64,000 nt of DNA. Source: Comamonas granuli NBRC 101663. GTDB taxonomy: Bacteria > Pseudomonadota > Gammaproteobacteria > Burkholderiales > Burkholderiaceae_C. A model generated the notes under the pieces. It was not told the DNA's origin, did not search any database, and saw nothing but the letters and a program-made list of their open reading frames with translations. Both the position numbers and the translations under genes were made by a program. Location of the stretch: assembly GCF_000739995.1 (NCBI RefSeq), contig NZ_BBJX01000002.1, positions 248,001-312,000 on the forward strand. The letters run 5' to 3'. Below are positions 35,433-45,397 of this stretch, piece after piece. The first letter of the stretch is position 1; every line of letters begins with the position of its first letter.

Positions 35433-37349
35433 ATGACTGCGCAGGAGCTTCTGGAAAGCCTGAATCTGCTCGATGAAAACGAGCGCATCGAGGCCAAGCG
35501 CGCACAGGAGGCTGGCAAGTCGCTGCTGGAAACCATTTGCGCCTTTGCCAATGAGCCCCATTTGGGCGGCGGCTGGCTGTTGTTGGGGGTGGCGCCGGAT
35601 GAACAGGCGTTGTTCCCCGGCTATGCGGTCGAGGGGGTGCTACATCCGGACAAGCTCAGCGCCGACCTGGCCAGCCAGTGCGCCACGACGTTCAACATGC
35701 CGCTGCGGGTGGATATCCGCACCGAAACGCTGGCGGGTGAACCTGTCGTCGTCGTGTTCGTGCCCGAGGCTGCGCCGCAGGACAAGCCCATTTACTTCAA
35801 GGCCACCGGTTTGCCCAGGGGTGCGTTTCGCCGTATCGGCAGCACCGACCAGCGGTGCACCGAGGACGACCTGGAAATGCTGTACCAGTCGCGCCAGCGC
35901 GAAAGCTTTGACGCAGGGCTGGTCTCTGGCGCCGGGCAGGACGATATCGACGACGCGGCCATTGCCGACTACCGCCAGGCCCGGGCCGAGGCCAACCCCG
36001 ATGCCGAGGAACTGAGGTGGACGGACGCAGAGCTGTTGCAGGCGTTGAACGCGGTACGGCGCGATGCGGCAGGCGCCTGGAAGCCCACGGTGGCGGGCTT
36101 GTTGCTGTTTGGGAAGGCTGTGGCTTTGCGGCGCTTTTTCCCGATGACGCGGGTGGATTACATCCGGGTTCCGGGGCGCGAATGGGTGCCGCATCCCGAC
36201 CGCCGCTTCGACACGGTCGAGCTGCGTGCGCCGCTGTTCACGCTGCTGCGCCGCACCCAGGCGGCCGTGCTGGACGACCTGCCCAAGGGCTTTGGTCTGG
36301 AAGAGGGTCAGCTGCAGCGCAGCGACAAGCCCATCATCCCGCTGCGCGCGCTGCGCGAGGCACTGGTCAATGCCCTGATGCACCGCAGCTACCGTGTGCA
36401 GGCGCCGGTGCAGGTGATTCGCTATGCGAACCGGCTTGAAATCCGCAACCCGGGTTTTTCGCTCAAGTCGCCCGATCACCTGGGCGAGCCGGGCTCCATG
36501 CCGCGCAATCCCCATATTGCTGCCGTGTTGCACGAAACCCGCTTCGCGGAGACCAAGGGCAGCGGCATTCGCGCCATGCGCGAGGCGATGGACACAGCCG
36601 GCTTGGTGCCGCCCTTGTTCGAGTCTGATCGGGGGCAGGATCAGTTCAGTACCTTGTTCTTCTTTCACCACTTTCTGGGCGAGGACGACATCCGCTGGCT
36701 GGCGCAGTTCAAGGCGCTGCACCTCAGCGACGAAGAGGCTCGCGCCCTGGTCGTGGCCCGCGAGGCCAACGCCATCGACAACGCGACCTACCGCGCTCTG
36801 AACAAGGTGGACACCCTCACCGCCAGCAGTGCCCTGCGGCGATTGCGCGACGCGGGCCTGTTCAGCCAGCAGGGCCGTGGCTCGGCCACGTGGTACCAGC
36901 CTACGGACAGGCTGCTGGGCGGAGCGCCTGGCGGCTTGCTTGGCAAGCTGGACGCGCTATCCAGTAAGCCTGTCCCTTTATCTAGCATGGCTGAGGGCTT
37001 ATCTAGTAAGTCCGCCTCCTTATCTAGCAAGTCCGACGGCTTATCTAGCAAGCCTGATCCGGCCCGCATGGCCTTGCTGGACGAACTGCCTGGCCAGCTT
37101 GCGGCCCGCATTGGCGCGCTGGGGCAGCGCCATCCGCCGGAGCGAGTGCGCGATCTGGTGGTGGAGCTGTGCCAGCGCCGCCCCTGGCGGGCGGACGAAC
37201 TGGCGCTGCTGCTGCAACGTAACCCGGAATCCATCCGCCAAAACTACCTGCGTCCTTTGCTGGCGCAAAAGCGCATTGCCATGACCCTGCCAGATACGCC
37301 CCATTCTCCGCAGCAGGCATACCGCAGCGTGCAGGAAAGCCTTTCATGA
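35433..37349 (+). CDS. AlbA_2 (Schlafen-like) domain ATP-binding protein
   Basis: A 638-residue protein with an N-terminal AlbA_2 domain (about 10-150; ESLNLLDENERIEAKRA, ICAFANE), a C-terminal HATPase-like region (about 270-400; LREALVNALMHRSY, ETKGSGIRAMREAM), winged-helix DNA-binding segments (LTASSALRRLRDAGLF), and a final helical domain. Residues 509-543 are five 7-residue repeats beginning LSS(K/M). Such proteins are often labelled transcriptional regulators, but many sit in defence islands. Here it is fixed between Mod and Res (4 nt from mod, ATGA overlap with res), so it is probably part of the restriction system, as regulator or effector. Confidence 0.85.
   Translation: MTAQELLESLNLLDENERIEAKRAQEAGKSLLETICAFANEPHLGGGWLLLGVAPDEQALFPGYAVEGVLHPDKLSADLASQCATTFNMPLRVDIRTETLAGEPVVVVFVPEAAPQDKPIYFKATGLPRGAFRRIGSTDQRCTEDDLEMLYQSRQRESFDAGLVSGAGQDDIDDAAIADYRQARAEANPDAEELRWTDAELLQALNAVRRDAAGAWKPTVAGLLLFGKAVALRRFFPMTRVDYIRVPGREWVPHPDRRFDTVELRAPLFTLLRRTQAAVLDDLPKGFGLEEGQLQRSDKPIIPLRALREALVNALMHRSYRVQAPVQVIRYANRLEIRNPGFSLKSPDHLGEPGSMPRNPHIAAVLHETRFAETKGSGIRAMREAMDTAGLVPPLFESDRGQDQFSTLFFFHHFLGEDDIRWLAQFKALHLSDEEARALVVAREANAIDNATYRALNKVDTLTASSALRRLRDAGLFSQQGRGSATWYQPTDRLLGGAPGGLLGKLDALSSKPVPLSSMAEGLSSKSASLSSKSDGLSSKPDPARMALLDELPGQLAARIGALGQRHPPERVRDLVVELCQRRPWRADELALLLQRNPESIRQNYLRPLLAQKRIAMTLPDTPHSPQQAYRSVQESLS
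36957..37061 (+). repeat. Five 21-bp tandem repeats encoding LSSKxxx
   Basis: Units start at 36957, 36978, 36999, 37020 and 37041 and encode LSSKPVP, LSSMAEG, LSSKSAS, LSSKSDG and LSSKPDP. Most use the rare-here codons TTA TCT AGC AAG. The repeat sits in the linker before the C-terminal domain, so copy number could change by slippage without breaking the frame. Confidence 0.9.
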
Positions 37350-40042
37350 CGCCGATCACCCTCAAGACCTACCAGCAAACCGCCCTGGACACCCTGGCCG
37401 GTTTCGCCCGTACGGCGCGCCTGCAAGGGGCTGCGCAGGCGTTTGCGTCGCTGGCGGGCCGCCCTTACCAGGCAGATGCTTTTGGCGAGGTGCCCTGCGT
37501 GTGTCTGCGCCTTCCCACGGGCGGCGGCAAGACGGTGATGGCCGCGCACGCCGTGCCGGTGCTGGCGCGCGCGTGGGCGGCCGTGGATGCACCCGTGGCA
37601 CTGTGGCTGGTGCCCAGCGATGCGATCCGCAGCCAGACCCTCAAGGCCCTGCAGACGCCCGGCCACCCCTACCGCGCTGCGCTGGCCGATGCCTACGGTG
37701 AGGGACTGCGCGTGTGCGTGCTGGAGGACGTGGCCCAGATTGCCCCGCCCGAATGGGGCCGCAACGCCATCGTGGTGGTGGCGTCGATCCAGAGCTTTCG
37801 CATCGAGGATGCGGGCCAGCGCAACGTGTATAGCTTTTCAGAAAGTTTCGAGCCGCATTTCAGGGGCGTGGACGAGCGGGCGCTGGGCCGCCTGCGCGAG
37901 CTGCCCGACGCGCTGGTGACGCACGAGGATGTGGCGCGCGACGCCACCGGCGTGCTGGCAGGCTTTGCGGGCCAGCCGCGCTGGAGCCTGGCGAACTGGC
38001 TGGCGCTGCACCAGCCCCTCTTGATCGTGGACGAGGCGCACACGGCCAAGACGGACAAGAGCTTCACGGCGCTGCAGCGGCTGAACCCCAGCTTCATCCT
38101 GGAGCTGACGGCCACGCCGATCGCTGCCAAGACCAACGTGCTGTACCACGTCAGTGCGCAGGAGCTCGCGGCCGAGGACATGATCAAGCTACCCATCGTG
38201 CTGGCCGAGCACCCGGAGGGCTGGTCCGCCGCCGTATTCGGCGCGGTGCAAACCCAGCGCAAGCTGGAGGCCGAGGCACTGAAGGACGAGGCGGCGGGCG
38301 CGGGCTATGTGCGGCCCATCGTGCTCTTTCAGGCCCAGAACGCGGGCGAGGAGATGCCCCCCGAAAAGCTGCGCGACTATCTGGTCGATGAACTGAAGCT
38401 GCCGGCCCATCAAGTGGTCGTGGCCACGGGCAAGGAGCGTGGCCTGGACGACATCCACTTGGCCGCGCGCGATTGCCCGGTGCGCTACGTCATCACCGTG
38501 CAGGCGCTGCGCGAGGGCTGGGACTGCCCTTTTGCCTACGTTCTGTGTAGCCTGCAAAAACTGAGCAGCGCCACGGCGGTAGAGCAACTGCTGGGCCGCG
38601 TGCTGCGCATGCCCTACGCCGCGCGCCGGGGGCGCGAGGCGCTCAACCGCGCCTACGCCCATGTGTGCGCGGCGGAGTTCTCGCAAGCCGCGCATGCGCT
38701 GGCGGACCGGCTGATCGAGCACATGGGTTTTGAGGCGCTGGATGTGGCGAGCATGATCGCGCCACCGAGCAGCCTGCCGCTGTGGGACAACGGTTTGGAG
38801 CAAGATCAGACTCCAGCACCCATCCAGCAAGCGCCAATAGCTACAAATTTTGAAGCGATTTCCGCCACGCCCGAGCTGCTGGCCGTGCCTGGCGTGCAGC
38901 AGCGGGCGATTGCCGGCGTGCAGCAGGTGGTGGTGACCGGCCACATCGGCCAGGACACCGAAGCGCTGCTGCTGGCCCAGGTGCGCGGCGCCAAGAAGCA
39001 GGAGCAGGTGCGCGAGCAGGTGGCACAGCACAACGCGCTGGTGGCGGCACAGGCGGCGCCCGCTTCGCGCGGCAGGCCCTTCGCGCCACTGCCCCGGCTT
39101 GCCTACCGCACGGGTGCGCAAGCGCCGCTGTGGCCGCTGGAGCGCGAGGCGGTGCTGGAAGAGCTGGAGCTGGATTTGCTGCAGCCCCAGGCCGTGCAGT
39201 TGCCGGGTTTTCACGCGGCCCAGGAGGCGGAGTTGTTCGAGATCGGTATGCAGAACGCCCGGGTGACGCTGCGCCATGCCGACAGCGCCCAGATGGCCAT
39301 GGACTTGACCACCAGCAGCATCGACGCACCAACGCTGGTGGGCTGGCTGGACCAGTTGCTGTTCAAGGCCCCCGATCTGGCGGGACTGACACAAGGCGAG
39401 CGACGCGCCTACCTGGCGGCGGTGGTGAACCACCAGTTGCACACCTGCGGCGTGCCGCTGGTGGTGCTGGCGCAGGCACGCTTTCGCCTGGCGCGCGACA
39501 TCGAATCGCAGGTAGCCCAGTTGCGCCAAACGGCAGCACAGCGCACGTTCCGGCAAAAGGTGCTGGCCCAGGGCGATGGCAGCGCCTGGCTGGTGGAGCC
39601 GGACTGGGCACACCCCCATGTGTTCGAGCCAGGTCGGTATCCGGTGCCCGTGGCTTCGCGCTACAGCGGGCGCTACCAGTTTGGCAAGCACTACTTCCCG
39701 GTGCTGGCCGATCTGAAGGACGGCGGGCAGGAGTTCCAGTGCGCGCAACTCATCGACCGCCACCCGAAGGTGCGCCACTGGGTGCGCAACCTGGACACCG
39801 CGCCTTGCGGCTTTGGACTGCCCACGTCGCGCGGACGCTTTTATGCCGACTTCGTGGCCGAGCTGGTGGACGGGCGCGTGGCACTGCTGGAGTTCAAAGG
39901 CGCGCACCTGCTGAACGACCCCTACGAAATCGAGAAACGCCAGGTCGGAGAGCTGTGGGCGCGCACCAGCGGCGCCCGCGCGGTGTTTGGCTGGCTAACC
40001 ATCGAAGGCTTGGCGCAGCAACTGGACACGGCGCTGGCATGA
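37346..40042 (+). CDS. res: Type III restriction enzyme Res-like helicase-nuclease
   Basis: An 898-residue SF2 ATPase with C-terminal nuclease. Walker A LPTGGGKTV (56-64), DEAH box (229-232), and helicase motif VI EQLLGRVLRMPYA are visible. The C terminus has D835 (FYADFVAE) and E849-F-K851 (LLEFKGAHL), a PD-(D/E)xK-type nuclease site. Between them near residue 490-503 is a stretch derived from a dispersed repeat. It starts in the AlbA_2 stop (ATGA), and its own stop overlaps the SpeE-like start (ATGA). With Mod it should form a type III restriction system cutting unmodified foreign DNA. Confidence 0.9.
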   Translation: MTPITLKTYQQTALDTLAGFARTARLQGAAQAFASLAGRPYQADAFGEVPCVCLRLPTGGGKTVMAAHAVPVLARAWAAVDAPVALWLVPSDAIRSQTLKALQTPGHPYRAALADAYGEGLRVCVLEDVAQIAPPEWGRNAIVVVASIQSFRIEDAGQRNVYSFSESFEPHFRGVDERALGRLRELPDALVTHEDVARDATGVLAGFAGQPRWSLANWLALHQPLLIVDEAHTAKTDKSFTALQRLNPSFILELTATPIAAKTNVLYHVSAQELAAEDMIKLPIVLAEHPEGWSAAVFGAVQTQRKLEAEALKDEAAGAGYVRPIVLFQAQNAGEEMPPEKLRDYLVDELKLPAHQVVVATGKERGLDDIHLAARDCPVRYVITVQALREGWDCPFAYVLCSLQKLSSATAVEQLLGRVLRMPYAARRGREALNRAYAHVCAAEFSQAAHALADRLIEHMGFEALDVASMIAPPSSLPLWDNGLEQDQTPAPIQQAPIATNFEAISATPELLAVPGVQQRAIAGVQQVVVTGHIGQDTEALLLAQVRGAKKQEQVREQVAQHNALVAAQAAPASRGRPFAPLPRLAYRTGAQAPLWPLEREAVLEELELDLLQPQAVQLPGFHAAQEAELFEIGMQNARVTLRHADSAQMAMDLTTSSIDAPTLVGWLDQLLFKAPDLAGLTQGERRAYLAAVVNHQLHTCGVPLVVLAQARFRLARDIESQVAQLRQTAAQRTFRQKVLAQGDGSAWLVEPDWAHPHVFEPGRYPVPVASRYSGRYQFGKHYFPVLADLKDGGQEFQCAQLIDRHPKVRHWVRNLDTAPCGFGLPTSRGRFYADFVAELVDGRVALLEFKGAHLLNDPYEIEKRQVGELWARTSGARAVFGWLTIEGLAQQLDTALA
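38811..38852 (+). repeat. Dispersed repeat, copy 6 (inside res)
   Basis: The core CATCCAGCAAGCGCCAATAGCTAC is degenerate but recognisable. It is translated as PAPIQQAPIATNFEA in the linker between helicase and C-terminal domains. Confidence 0.6.
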
Positions 40043-41616
40043 GCACTCCTGGCGGCGCCCCTGACATCACAACCCCGGCCGCACCCCCGCCGGGCCCCCG
40101 CCCCATCGACATCGCGCTGCTCGCCAGCGTGTTCGTGGTGGCGGCCTGCGGCCTGCTGTACGAGCTGGCGGCCGGCGCCCTGGCCTCGTATGTGCTGGGC
40201 GACTCGGTGCTGCAGTTCTCCACCATCATCGGCACCTACCTGTTCGCCATGGGCGTGGGCTCGTGGCTGTCGCGCTACTTCGAGCGCCAATTGCCCGCGC
40301 ATTTCCTGCGCATCGAGCTGCTCGTGGCCCTGGTCGGCGGCGCCATGCCGGCGCTGCTGTTCCTGGCCAATGCCTATGTGCCCGAGGCCTTCCGGCTGCT
40401 GCTCTACGGCATGGTGCTGCTGGTGGGCACGCTGGTGGGCCTGGAGATCCCGCTGGTCATGCGCATCCTCAAGCGCAACGTGGCGCTCAAGGACCTGGTC
40501 TCGCAGGTGCTGACCTTCGACTACCTCGGGGCGCTGGCGGTGTCGCTGGCCTTTCCGCTGCTGCTCGTGCCGCAGCTCGGCCTGATCCGCACGGGGCTGC
40601 TGTTCGGCCTGATGAACGCGGTCGTGGCGCTGTGGGCGCTGTGGCTGTTCCGCCATGAGCTGCGCCGCCTGGGCGCGCACCTGGCGGCCTGCGCGCTGGT
40701 GCTGGGGCTGCTGGCGGCCGGCATGGCGGGGGCGCAGCACATCACCAGCCTGGCCGAGGACAAGTTCTACCAGGACCGCATCGTGTTCGCCGCGACCTCG
40801 CCCTACCAGCGCATCGTGGTGACGCAGGGGCGTGCGGGGCACCGCCTGTTCCTCAACGGCAATCTGCAGTTCGCCGAGCGCGACGAGTACCGCTACCACG
40901 AGGCCCTGGTGCACCCCGCCATGGCCGCGCACGGCGCGCCGCGCCGGGTGGCGGTGCTCGGCGGGGGCGACGGCATGGCGGTGCGCGAAATCCTCAAATA
41001 CCCCACGGTCGAGTCGGTCACGCTGGTGGAGCTGGACCCGGCCATGACCACGCTGTTCGGCCAGAACCCGCAGCTTGCGCGCCTCAATGGCGGGGCGCTG
41101 CGCGATCCGCGCGTGCGCATCGTCAACACCGATGCCTTTGGCTGGCTGCAGCAGGGGGCGGGCGGCGGCGAGGTGTTCGACGTGATCGTGGTGGACTTTC
41201 CCGACCCGACCAACTTCGCCATCGGCAAGCTCTACACCAACAGCTTCTACGCCCTGCTGGACCAGCGCCTGGCGGCCAGCGGCTATGCCGTGGTGCAGAC
41301 CACCTCGCCGCTGGTGGCGCGCCGCAGCTTCTGGACGGTGGTGGCCACCATCGAGTCCGTGGGCCTCACGGCCACGCCGTACCACGCGCATGTGCCCAGC
41401 TTCGGCGAGTGGGGCTACGTGCTGGCCAGCCGCCGGCCCTGGCGCATGCCCACGCAGCTGCCCGCGGGGCTGCGTTTTCTGGACCTGCCCACGCTGGCGC
41501 TGCTGCGCGACTTCCCGCGCGACATGGCGCGCGTGCCCGCCGAGGTCAACCGCCTGTCCAACCAGGTGCTGGTGCACACCTACGAGCAGGAATGGGGCCA
41601 GGTGCTGGCGCATTGA
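40039..41616 (+). CDS. Membrane-anchored spermidine synthase-like protein
   Basis: A 525-residue protein. The first half (20-240) has about seven transmembrane spans; the second half is a Rossmann-fold aminopropyltransferase-like domain with VAVLGGGDGMAVREILKYP (SAM-like cofactor binding), LVELDPAMT and VVDFPDPTNFAIGKLYT. This is the membrane SpeE-like group, often adjacent to DUF350 and DUF4178 genes. Substrate is unproven; some members may not make spermidine. It begins within the stop of res, so its translation now depends on the restriction operon. Confidence 0.88.
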   Translation: MSTPGGAPDITTPAAPPPGPRPIDIALLASVFVVAACGLLYELAAGALASYVLGDSVLQFSTIIGTYLFAMGVGSWLSRYFERQLPAHFLRIELLVALVGGAMPALLFLANAYVPEAFRLLLYGMVLLVGTLVGLEIPLVMRILKRNVALKDLVSQVLTFDYLGALAVSLAFPLLLVPQLGLIRTGLLFGLMNAVVALWALWLFRHELRRLGAHLAACALVLGLLAAGMAGAQHITSLAEDKFYQDRIVFAATSPYQRIVVTQGRAGHRLFLNGNLQFAERDEYRYHEALVHPAMAAHGAPRRVAVLGGGDGMAVREILKYPTVESVTLVELDPAMTTLFGQNPQLARLNGGALRDPRVRIVNTDAFGWLQQGAGGGEVFDVIVVDFPDPTNFAIGKLYTNSFYALLDQRLAASGYAVVQTTSPLVARRSFWTVVATIESVGLTATPYHAHVPSFGEWGYVLASRRPWRMPTQLPAGLRFLDLPTLALLRDFPRDMARVPAEVNRLSNQVLVHTYEQEWGQVLAH

Positions 41617-41701
41617 GGGCCATGCTGACCAAGTCCCGCGCGCCGCTCCCGCACAATGGGTGCGACCGGCCCACGACCTCCGCCCTTCGCACCCCCCACC
41701 C

Positions 41702-44700
41702 ATGTTCGACCGCTACTTTTCCGCCACCATCGCCCCCGACCCGCTGCTGTGGTCGCAGCATGACCCCTGGCTGGTGGCGCTCTCGGTGCTGGTGTCCATG
41801 GGGGCCTCGGCCGTGGCGCTGCACATGGCGGCGCTGGCGCGCGCGGCCGAGTCGCGCGGCTCGCGCCAGCTCGCGCTGGGCTCGGGGGCGCTGGCGCTGG
41901 GCAGCGGCGTGTGGACCATGCACTACATCGGCATGCTGGCCTTTGCCGTGTGCGGTCAGGGGCGCTTCGATCCGGGGATGACGGCGCTGTCGGTGCTGCC
42001 CAGCCTGGGGGCCTCGTGGGTGGCGCTGCGCATGCTGGTGCGCGAACAGGTGCGCGCGCCCGTGCTGCTGGGCAGCGGCGTGCTCGTCGGCGCGGGCATA
42101 GGCGCCATGCACTACATCGGCATGGCGGCCTCGGAGCTGGCGCCGCTCATGCGCTACGACGCGCGCGGCTTTGCCCTGTCCATCGTGGTGGCGGTGCTGC
42201 TGGCGGTGCTGGCCCTGTGGGTGCGCTTTGGCCTGCAGCAGCGCCTGCGCGTGGGCACGGCGCCGGTCACGGTGCTGGCGGGCGGCGTCATGGGCCTGGC
42301 GATCGCGGGCATGCACTACACCGGCATGGCGGCGCTGCGCTTCGTCGAGCCCATCGAGCAGCTCAGCCAGACCGCGTTCAGCGTGCCGGTGCAGACCTCG
42401 CTGTCGCTGGCGGTCGCCGTGGTCACGGTGGCGCTGAGCCTGGTGGTCATCGCCGCCAACGCGGGCCTGCGCTACCGCGACCTGTTCCGCCAGATGCAGC
42501 GCAGCGAGTCGCGCCAGCGCGCCGTGCTCGACACGGCCGTGGACGGCATCGTCATGATCAATGACCAGGGCATCGTGCAATCCTTCAACCCCGCCGCCGA
42601 GCGGCTGTTCGGCTGGAAGGCGCATGAGGTCGTGGGCCGCAACGTCAGCATGCTCATGCCCGAGCCGCACCGCTCCGCGCACGACGGCTACCTGAGCCAG
42701 CACCTGGCCACGGGGCGCCAGTACGTCATCGGCGTGGGGCGCGAGGTCGAGGGCCTGCGCAAGGACGGCAGCCTGGTGCCCATGCGCCTGGCGGTGGGCC
42801 GCGTCGAGCAGCCGGGCGAGCCGCTGTTCGTGGGCTTTCTCGTCGATCTGTCGGAATACCGCGCGCTCGAGCGCGAGCGCCAGCGCGGCCAGGAGCAGTT
42901 GCGCTCGCTCGTGGCCAACCTGCCGGGCGTGGCCTTTCGCTGCCGCAACGAGGGCGACTGGCCCATGGAGTTCATCAGCGAGGCGGTGCAGGCGCTCACG
43001 GGCTGGAGTGCCGAGGACTTCCTGCAGGGGCGCGTGCATTTCGGCCGCATCACGCACGCCGAGGATGCGCAGCACATCGCCCCCGAGGTCGCGCAGGCGC
43101 TGGCGCAGCAGCGCGCCTACCGCGTCGAGTACCGCATCCGCACGCGCGACGGCAGCACGCGCTGGCTGGCCGAATCCGGGCGCGGCTTGCCCGGCGACGA
43201 CGGCGGCGCCGGCGCGCGCTGGATCGATGGCGTGATCCTGGACATCACCGAGAGCAAGGCGCGCAACGCCGAGTTCGCGGGCACCTCCGCCGCCCTGCAC
43301 CAGGCCATGGCCGTGGTGGAGTTCGACCTGGCGGGCCAGGTGCTCACGGCCAATGCCAACTACCTGGACCTCATGGGTTACACACTGGAGGAGCTGCGCC
43401 AGCTCCACCACCGCCAGCTGTGCCCGGCGCATATCGCGGAAAGCCCCGCCTACGCCGCGCTGTGGGCCAAGCTGGCGCGCGGCGAGTGCGACGCGGGCGA
43501 GCACCTGCGCCTGGGCAAGGACGGGCGGCGCATCTGGATGTACGGCTCCTACAACCCCATCTTCGACGTGGACGGCCGGCCCTTCAAGGTCATGAAATTC
43601 GTCACCGACCTCACCGAGCGCCGCGCCATGGAGCAGGAGCTGCGCGAGGCCAAGGAGCGCGCCGAAGCCGCCGCCGCCGCGCGCGCCAGCTTCCTGGCCA
43701 ATATGAGCCACGAGATCCGCACGCCCATGAATGCCATCCTGGGCTACACCGAAGCGCTGCTCGACGCGCCCCTGAACCCTGCGCAAAGCCGCCAGCTCGG
43801 CACGGTGCACGCCTCGGCGCGCTCGCTGCTGCGCCTGCTCAACGACATCCTGGACACCGCCAAGCTCGACAAAGGCGCCGTCGCGCTGGAGGTGCAGGAC
43901 TTCTCGCTGCGCGCGCTGTGCGGGCAAATCCTCGACTCGCTGCGCATCAGCGCCAGCCGCAAGGGCCTGCCCCTGGTGCTCGACTACCCCGAGGCGGAAC
44001 CCGAATTCCTGCGCGGCGACGCGCTGCGCGTGCAGCAGGTGCTGGTCAACCTGCTGGGCAACGCCGTCAAGTTCACCGAGCGCGGCCAGGTCCTGTTGCG
44101 CGTGCGCCACCGCGCGGGCGAGCTGCACCTGGACGTGCAGGACACCGGCATCGGCATGGATGCGCAGCAACTGCAGCGCATCTTCGACCCCTTCGCCCAG
44201 GCCGACGCCTCGACCACGCGCCGCTTCGGCGGCACGGGCCTGGGCACGACCATTGCGCGCCAGCTCGTGGAACTCATGCAGGGGCGCATCAGCGTGCACA
44301 GCACGCCCGGGCAGGGCACGGTGTTTTCCGTGCGCCTGCCCCTGCCGACGGGCCAGGCGCCGCAGGCCCTGGAACTGCCCGCCGCGCAGAAGCTGCCACC
44401 CCTGCGCATCCTGGCGGTGGACGATGTGCCCGCCAACCTGGAGCTGCTGCAACTGGCGCTGGCGCGCGGCGCCCACCAGGTCACGCCCGCGGGCGGCGGC
44501 CAACAGGCCGTGGAGCTGTGCGCCAGCAGCGCCTTCGACCTGGTGCTCATGGACCTGCAGATGCCCGAGGTCGATGGCCTGGCCGCCACGCGCGCCATCC
44601 GGGCGCAGGAGCAGGCCGCGGGGCGCGCGCGCGTGCCCATCATCGCCCTGTCGGCCAGCGTGCTGGAGGAGGACCACGCCACGGCGCTCGCGGCCGGCAT

Positions 44701-45397
44701 GGACGGCTTTGCGCACAAGCCGCTGGACCTGCAGCGCCTGTGCGCCGAAATGGCCCGCGTGCTGGGCCTGCGGGCCGCGGGCCCGGCCGGCGCCGTGCAG
44801 TCTGCAGAGCCCGGCGCCGCCCCCATCGCCTGGGAGCGCGGCCTGCCGCTGTGGGGCTCGGCCGCGCGCCAGCGCGAGGCCATAGAGCGCTTTGTGCGCG
44901 AGCACGCCGGCCTGCCGGCGCGCCTGCAGGCTCTGCAGGCCACCGGCGACAGCGCCGCGCTGGCGGCCTGGGGGCACAAGCTGCGCGGCGCGGCGGGCAA
45001 CCTCGCCCTCGTGCCGCTGCAGCAGGCCCTGGCTGCGCTCGAAGGCGCGGCGCGCGCGGCCGACGCCGCGGCGCAGCAACGCGCCCTGGCGGCGCTGGCC
45101 GCAGCCTGGGAGGCGGTGCTGCAGGCCCTGGCCACGCCCGGCGCCCCGGCGGCACCCGCCGCCCCGGCGCCCGCTGCGCCGCCACAGGGCGCGGACGCCC
45201 ACGCCGTGCGCGCGGCCGCGCAGGCCGCCGCCCAGGCCCTGCAGCAGGGCGAACTGCCCGAAGCCGCCTTCGCCACCCTGGCCGGCCTGCTGCCCGCCGC
45301 CCAACTCCATCCCCTGCGCGAGGCCATGGACCGGTTCGACTTCGACCGCGCCCAGGCCCTGCTGCAGCCCCTGTGCACCCAGGACACCGCCGCATGA
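41702..45397 (+). CDS. MHYT-PAS hybrid histidine kinase with receiver and Hpt domains
   Basis: A 1231-residue membrane sensor. An MHYT domain of seven spans (about 1-260) holds the three motifs MHYIGM, MHYIGM and MHYTGM, thought to bind copper and sense O2, CO or NO. Three PAS regions follow (about 270-640), then HisKA (H670 in NMSHEIRTP), HATPase, a receiver (phospho-Asp D951 in LMDLQMPEVDG) and an Hpt domain (H1092 in WGHKLRGAAGN). The next gene, an HD-GYP response regulator, overlaps by ATGA and is the obvious output, linking the signal to c-di-GMP breakdown. Confidence 0.93.
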   Translation: MFDRYFSATIAPDPLLWSQHDPWLVALSVLVSMGASAVALHMAALARAAESRGSRQLALGSGALALGSGVWTMHYIGMLAFAVCGQGRFDPGMTALSVLPSLGASWVALRMLVREQVRAPVLLGSGVLVGAGIGAMHYIGMAASELAPLMRYDARGFALSIVVAVLLAVLALWVRFGLQQRLRVGTAPVTVLAGGVMGLAIAGMHYTGMAALRFVEPIEQLSQTAFSVPVQTSLSLAVAVVTVALSLVVIAANAGLRYRDLFRQMQRSESRQRAVLDTAVDGIVMINDQGIVQSFNPAAERLFGWKAHEVVGRNVSMLMPEPHRSAHDGYLSQHLATGRQYVIGVGREVEGLRKDGSLVPMRLAVGRVEQPGEPLFVGFLVDLSEYRALERERQRGQEQLRSLVANLPGVAFRCRNEGDWPMEFISEAVQALTGWSAEDFLQGRVHFGRITHAEDAQHIAPEVAQALAQQRAYRVEYRIRTRDGSTRWLAESGRGLPGDDGGAGARWIDGVILDITESKARNAEFAGTSAALHQAMAVVEFDLAGQVLTANANYLDLMGYTLEELRQLHHRQLCPAHIAESPAYAALWAKLARGECDAGEHLRLGKDGRRIWMYGSYNPIFDVDGRPFKVMKFVTDLTERRAMEQELREAKERAEAAAAARASFLANMSHEIRTPMNAILGYTEALLDAPLNPAQSRQLGTVHASARSLLRLLNDILDTAKLDKGAVALEVQDFSLRALCGQILDSLRISASRKGLPLVLDYPEAEPEFLRGDALRVQQVLVNLLGNAVKFTERGQVLLRVRHRAGELHLDVQDTGIGMDAQQLQRIFDPFAQADASTTRRFGGTGLGTTIARQLVELMQGRISVHSTPGQGTVFSVRLPLPTGQAPQALELPAAQKLPPLRILAVDDVPANLELLQLALARGAHQVTPAGGGQQAVELCASSAFDLVLMDLQMPEVDGLAATRAIRAQEQAAGRARVPIIALSASVLEEDHATALAAGMDGFAHKPLDLQRLCAEMARVLGLRAAGPAGAVQSAEPGAAPIAWERGLPLWGSAARQREAIERFVREHAGLPARLQALQATGDSAALAAWGHKLRGAAGNLALVPLQQALAALEGAARAADAAAQQRALAALAAAWEAVLQALATPGAPAAPAAPAPAAPPQGADAHAVRAAAQAAAQALQQGELPEAAFATLAGLLPAAQLHPLREAMDRFDFDRAQALLQPLCTQDTAA

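Noticed and set aside
36957-37061. CRISPR-like spaced repeats
   Set aside because: The units are contiguous 21-bp coding repeats without spacers and keep the reading frame of the AlbA_2 gene.
33788-40042. Prophage or integrative element carrying the restriction genes
   Set aside because: No integrase, attachment repeats, tRNA gene or phage structural genes flank it, and most of it matches the local base composition.
41546-45310. Open frame of over 1,200 codons antisense to the hybrid kinase
   Set aside because: It is a codon-bias shadow; no start signal, motif or membrane segment supports it.
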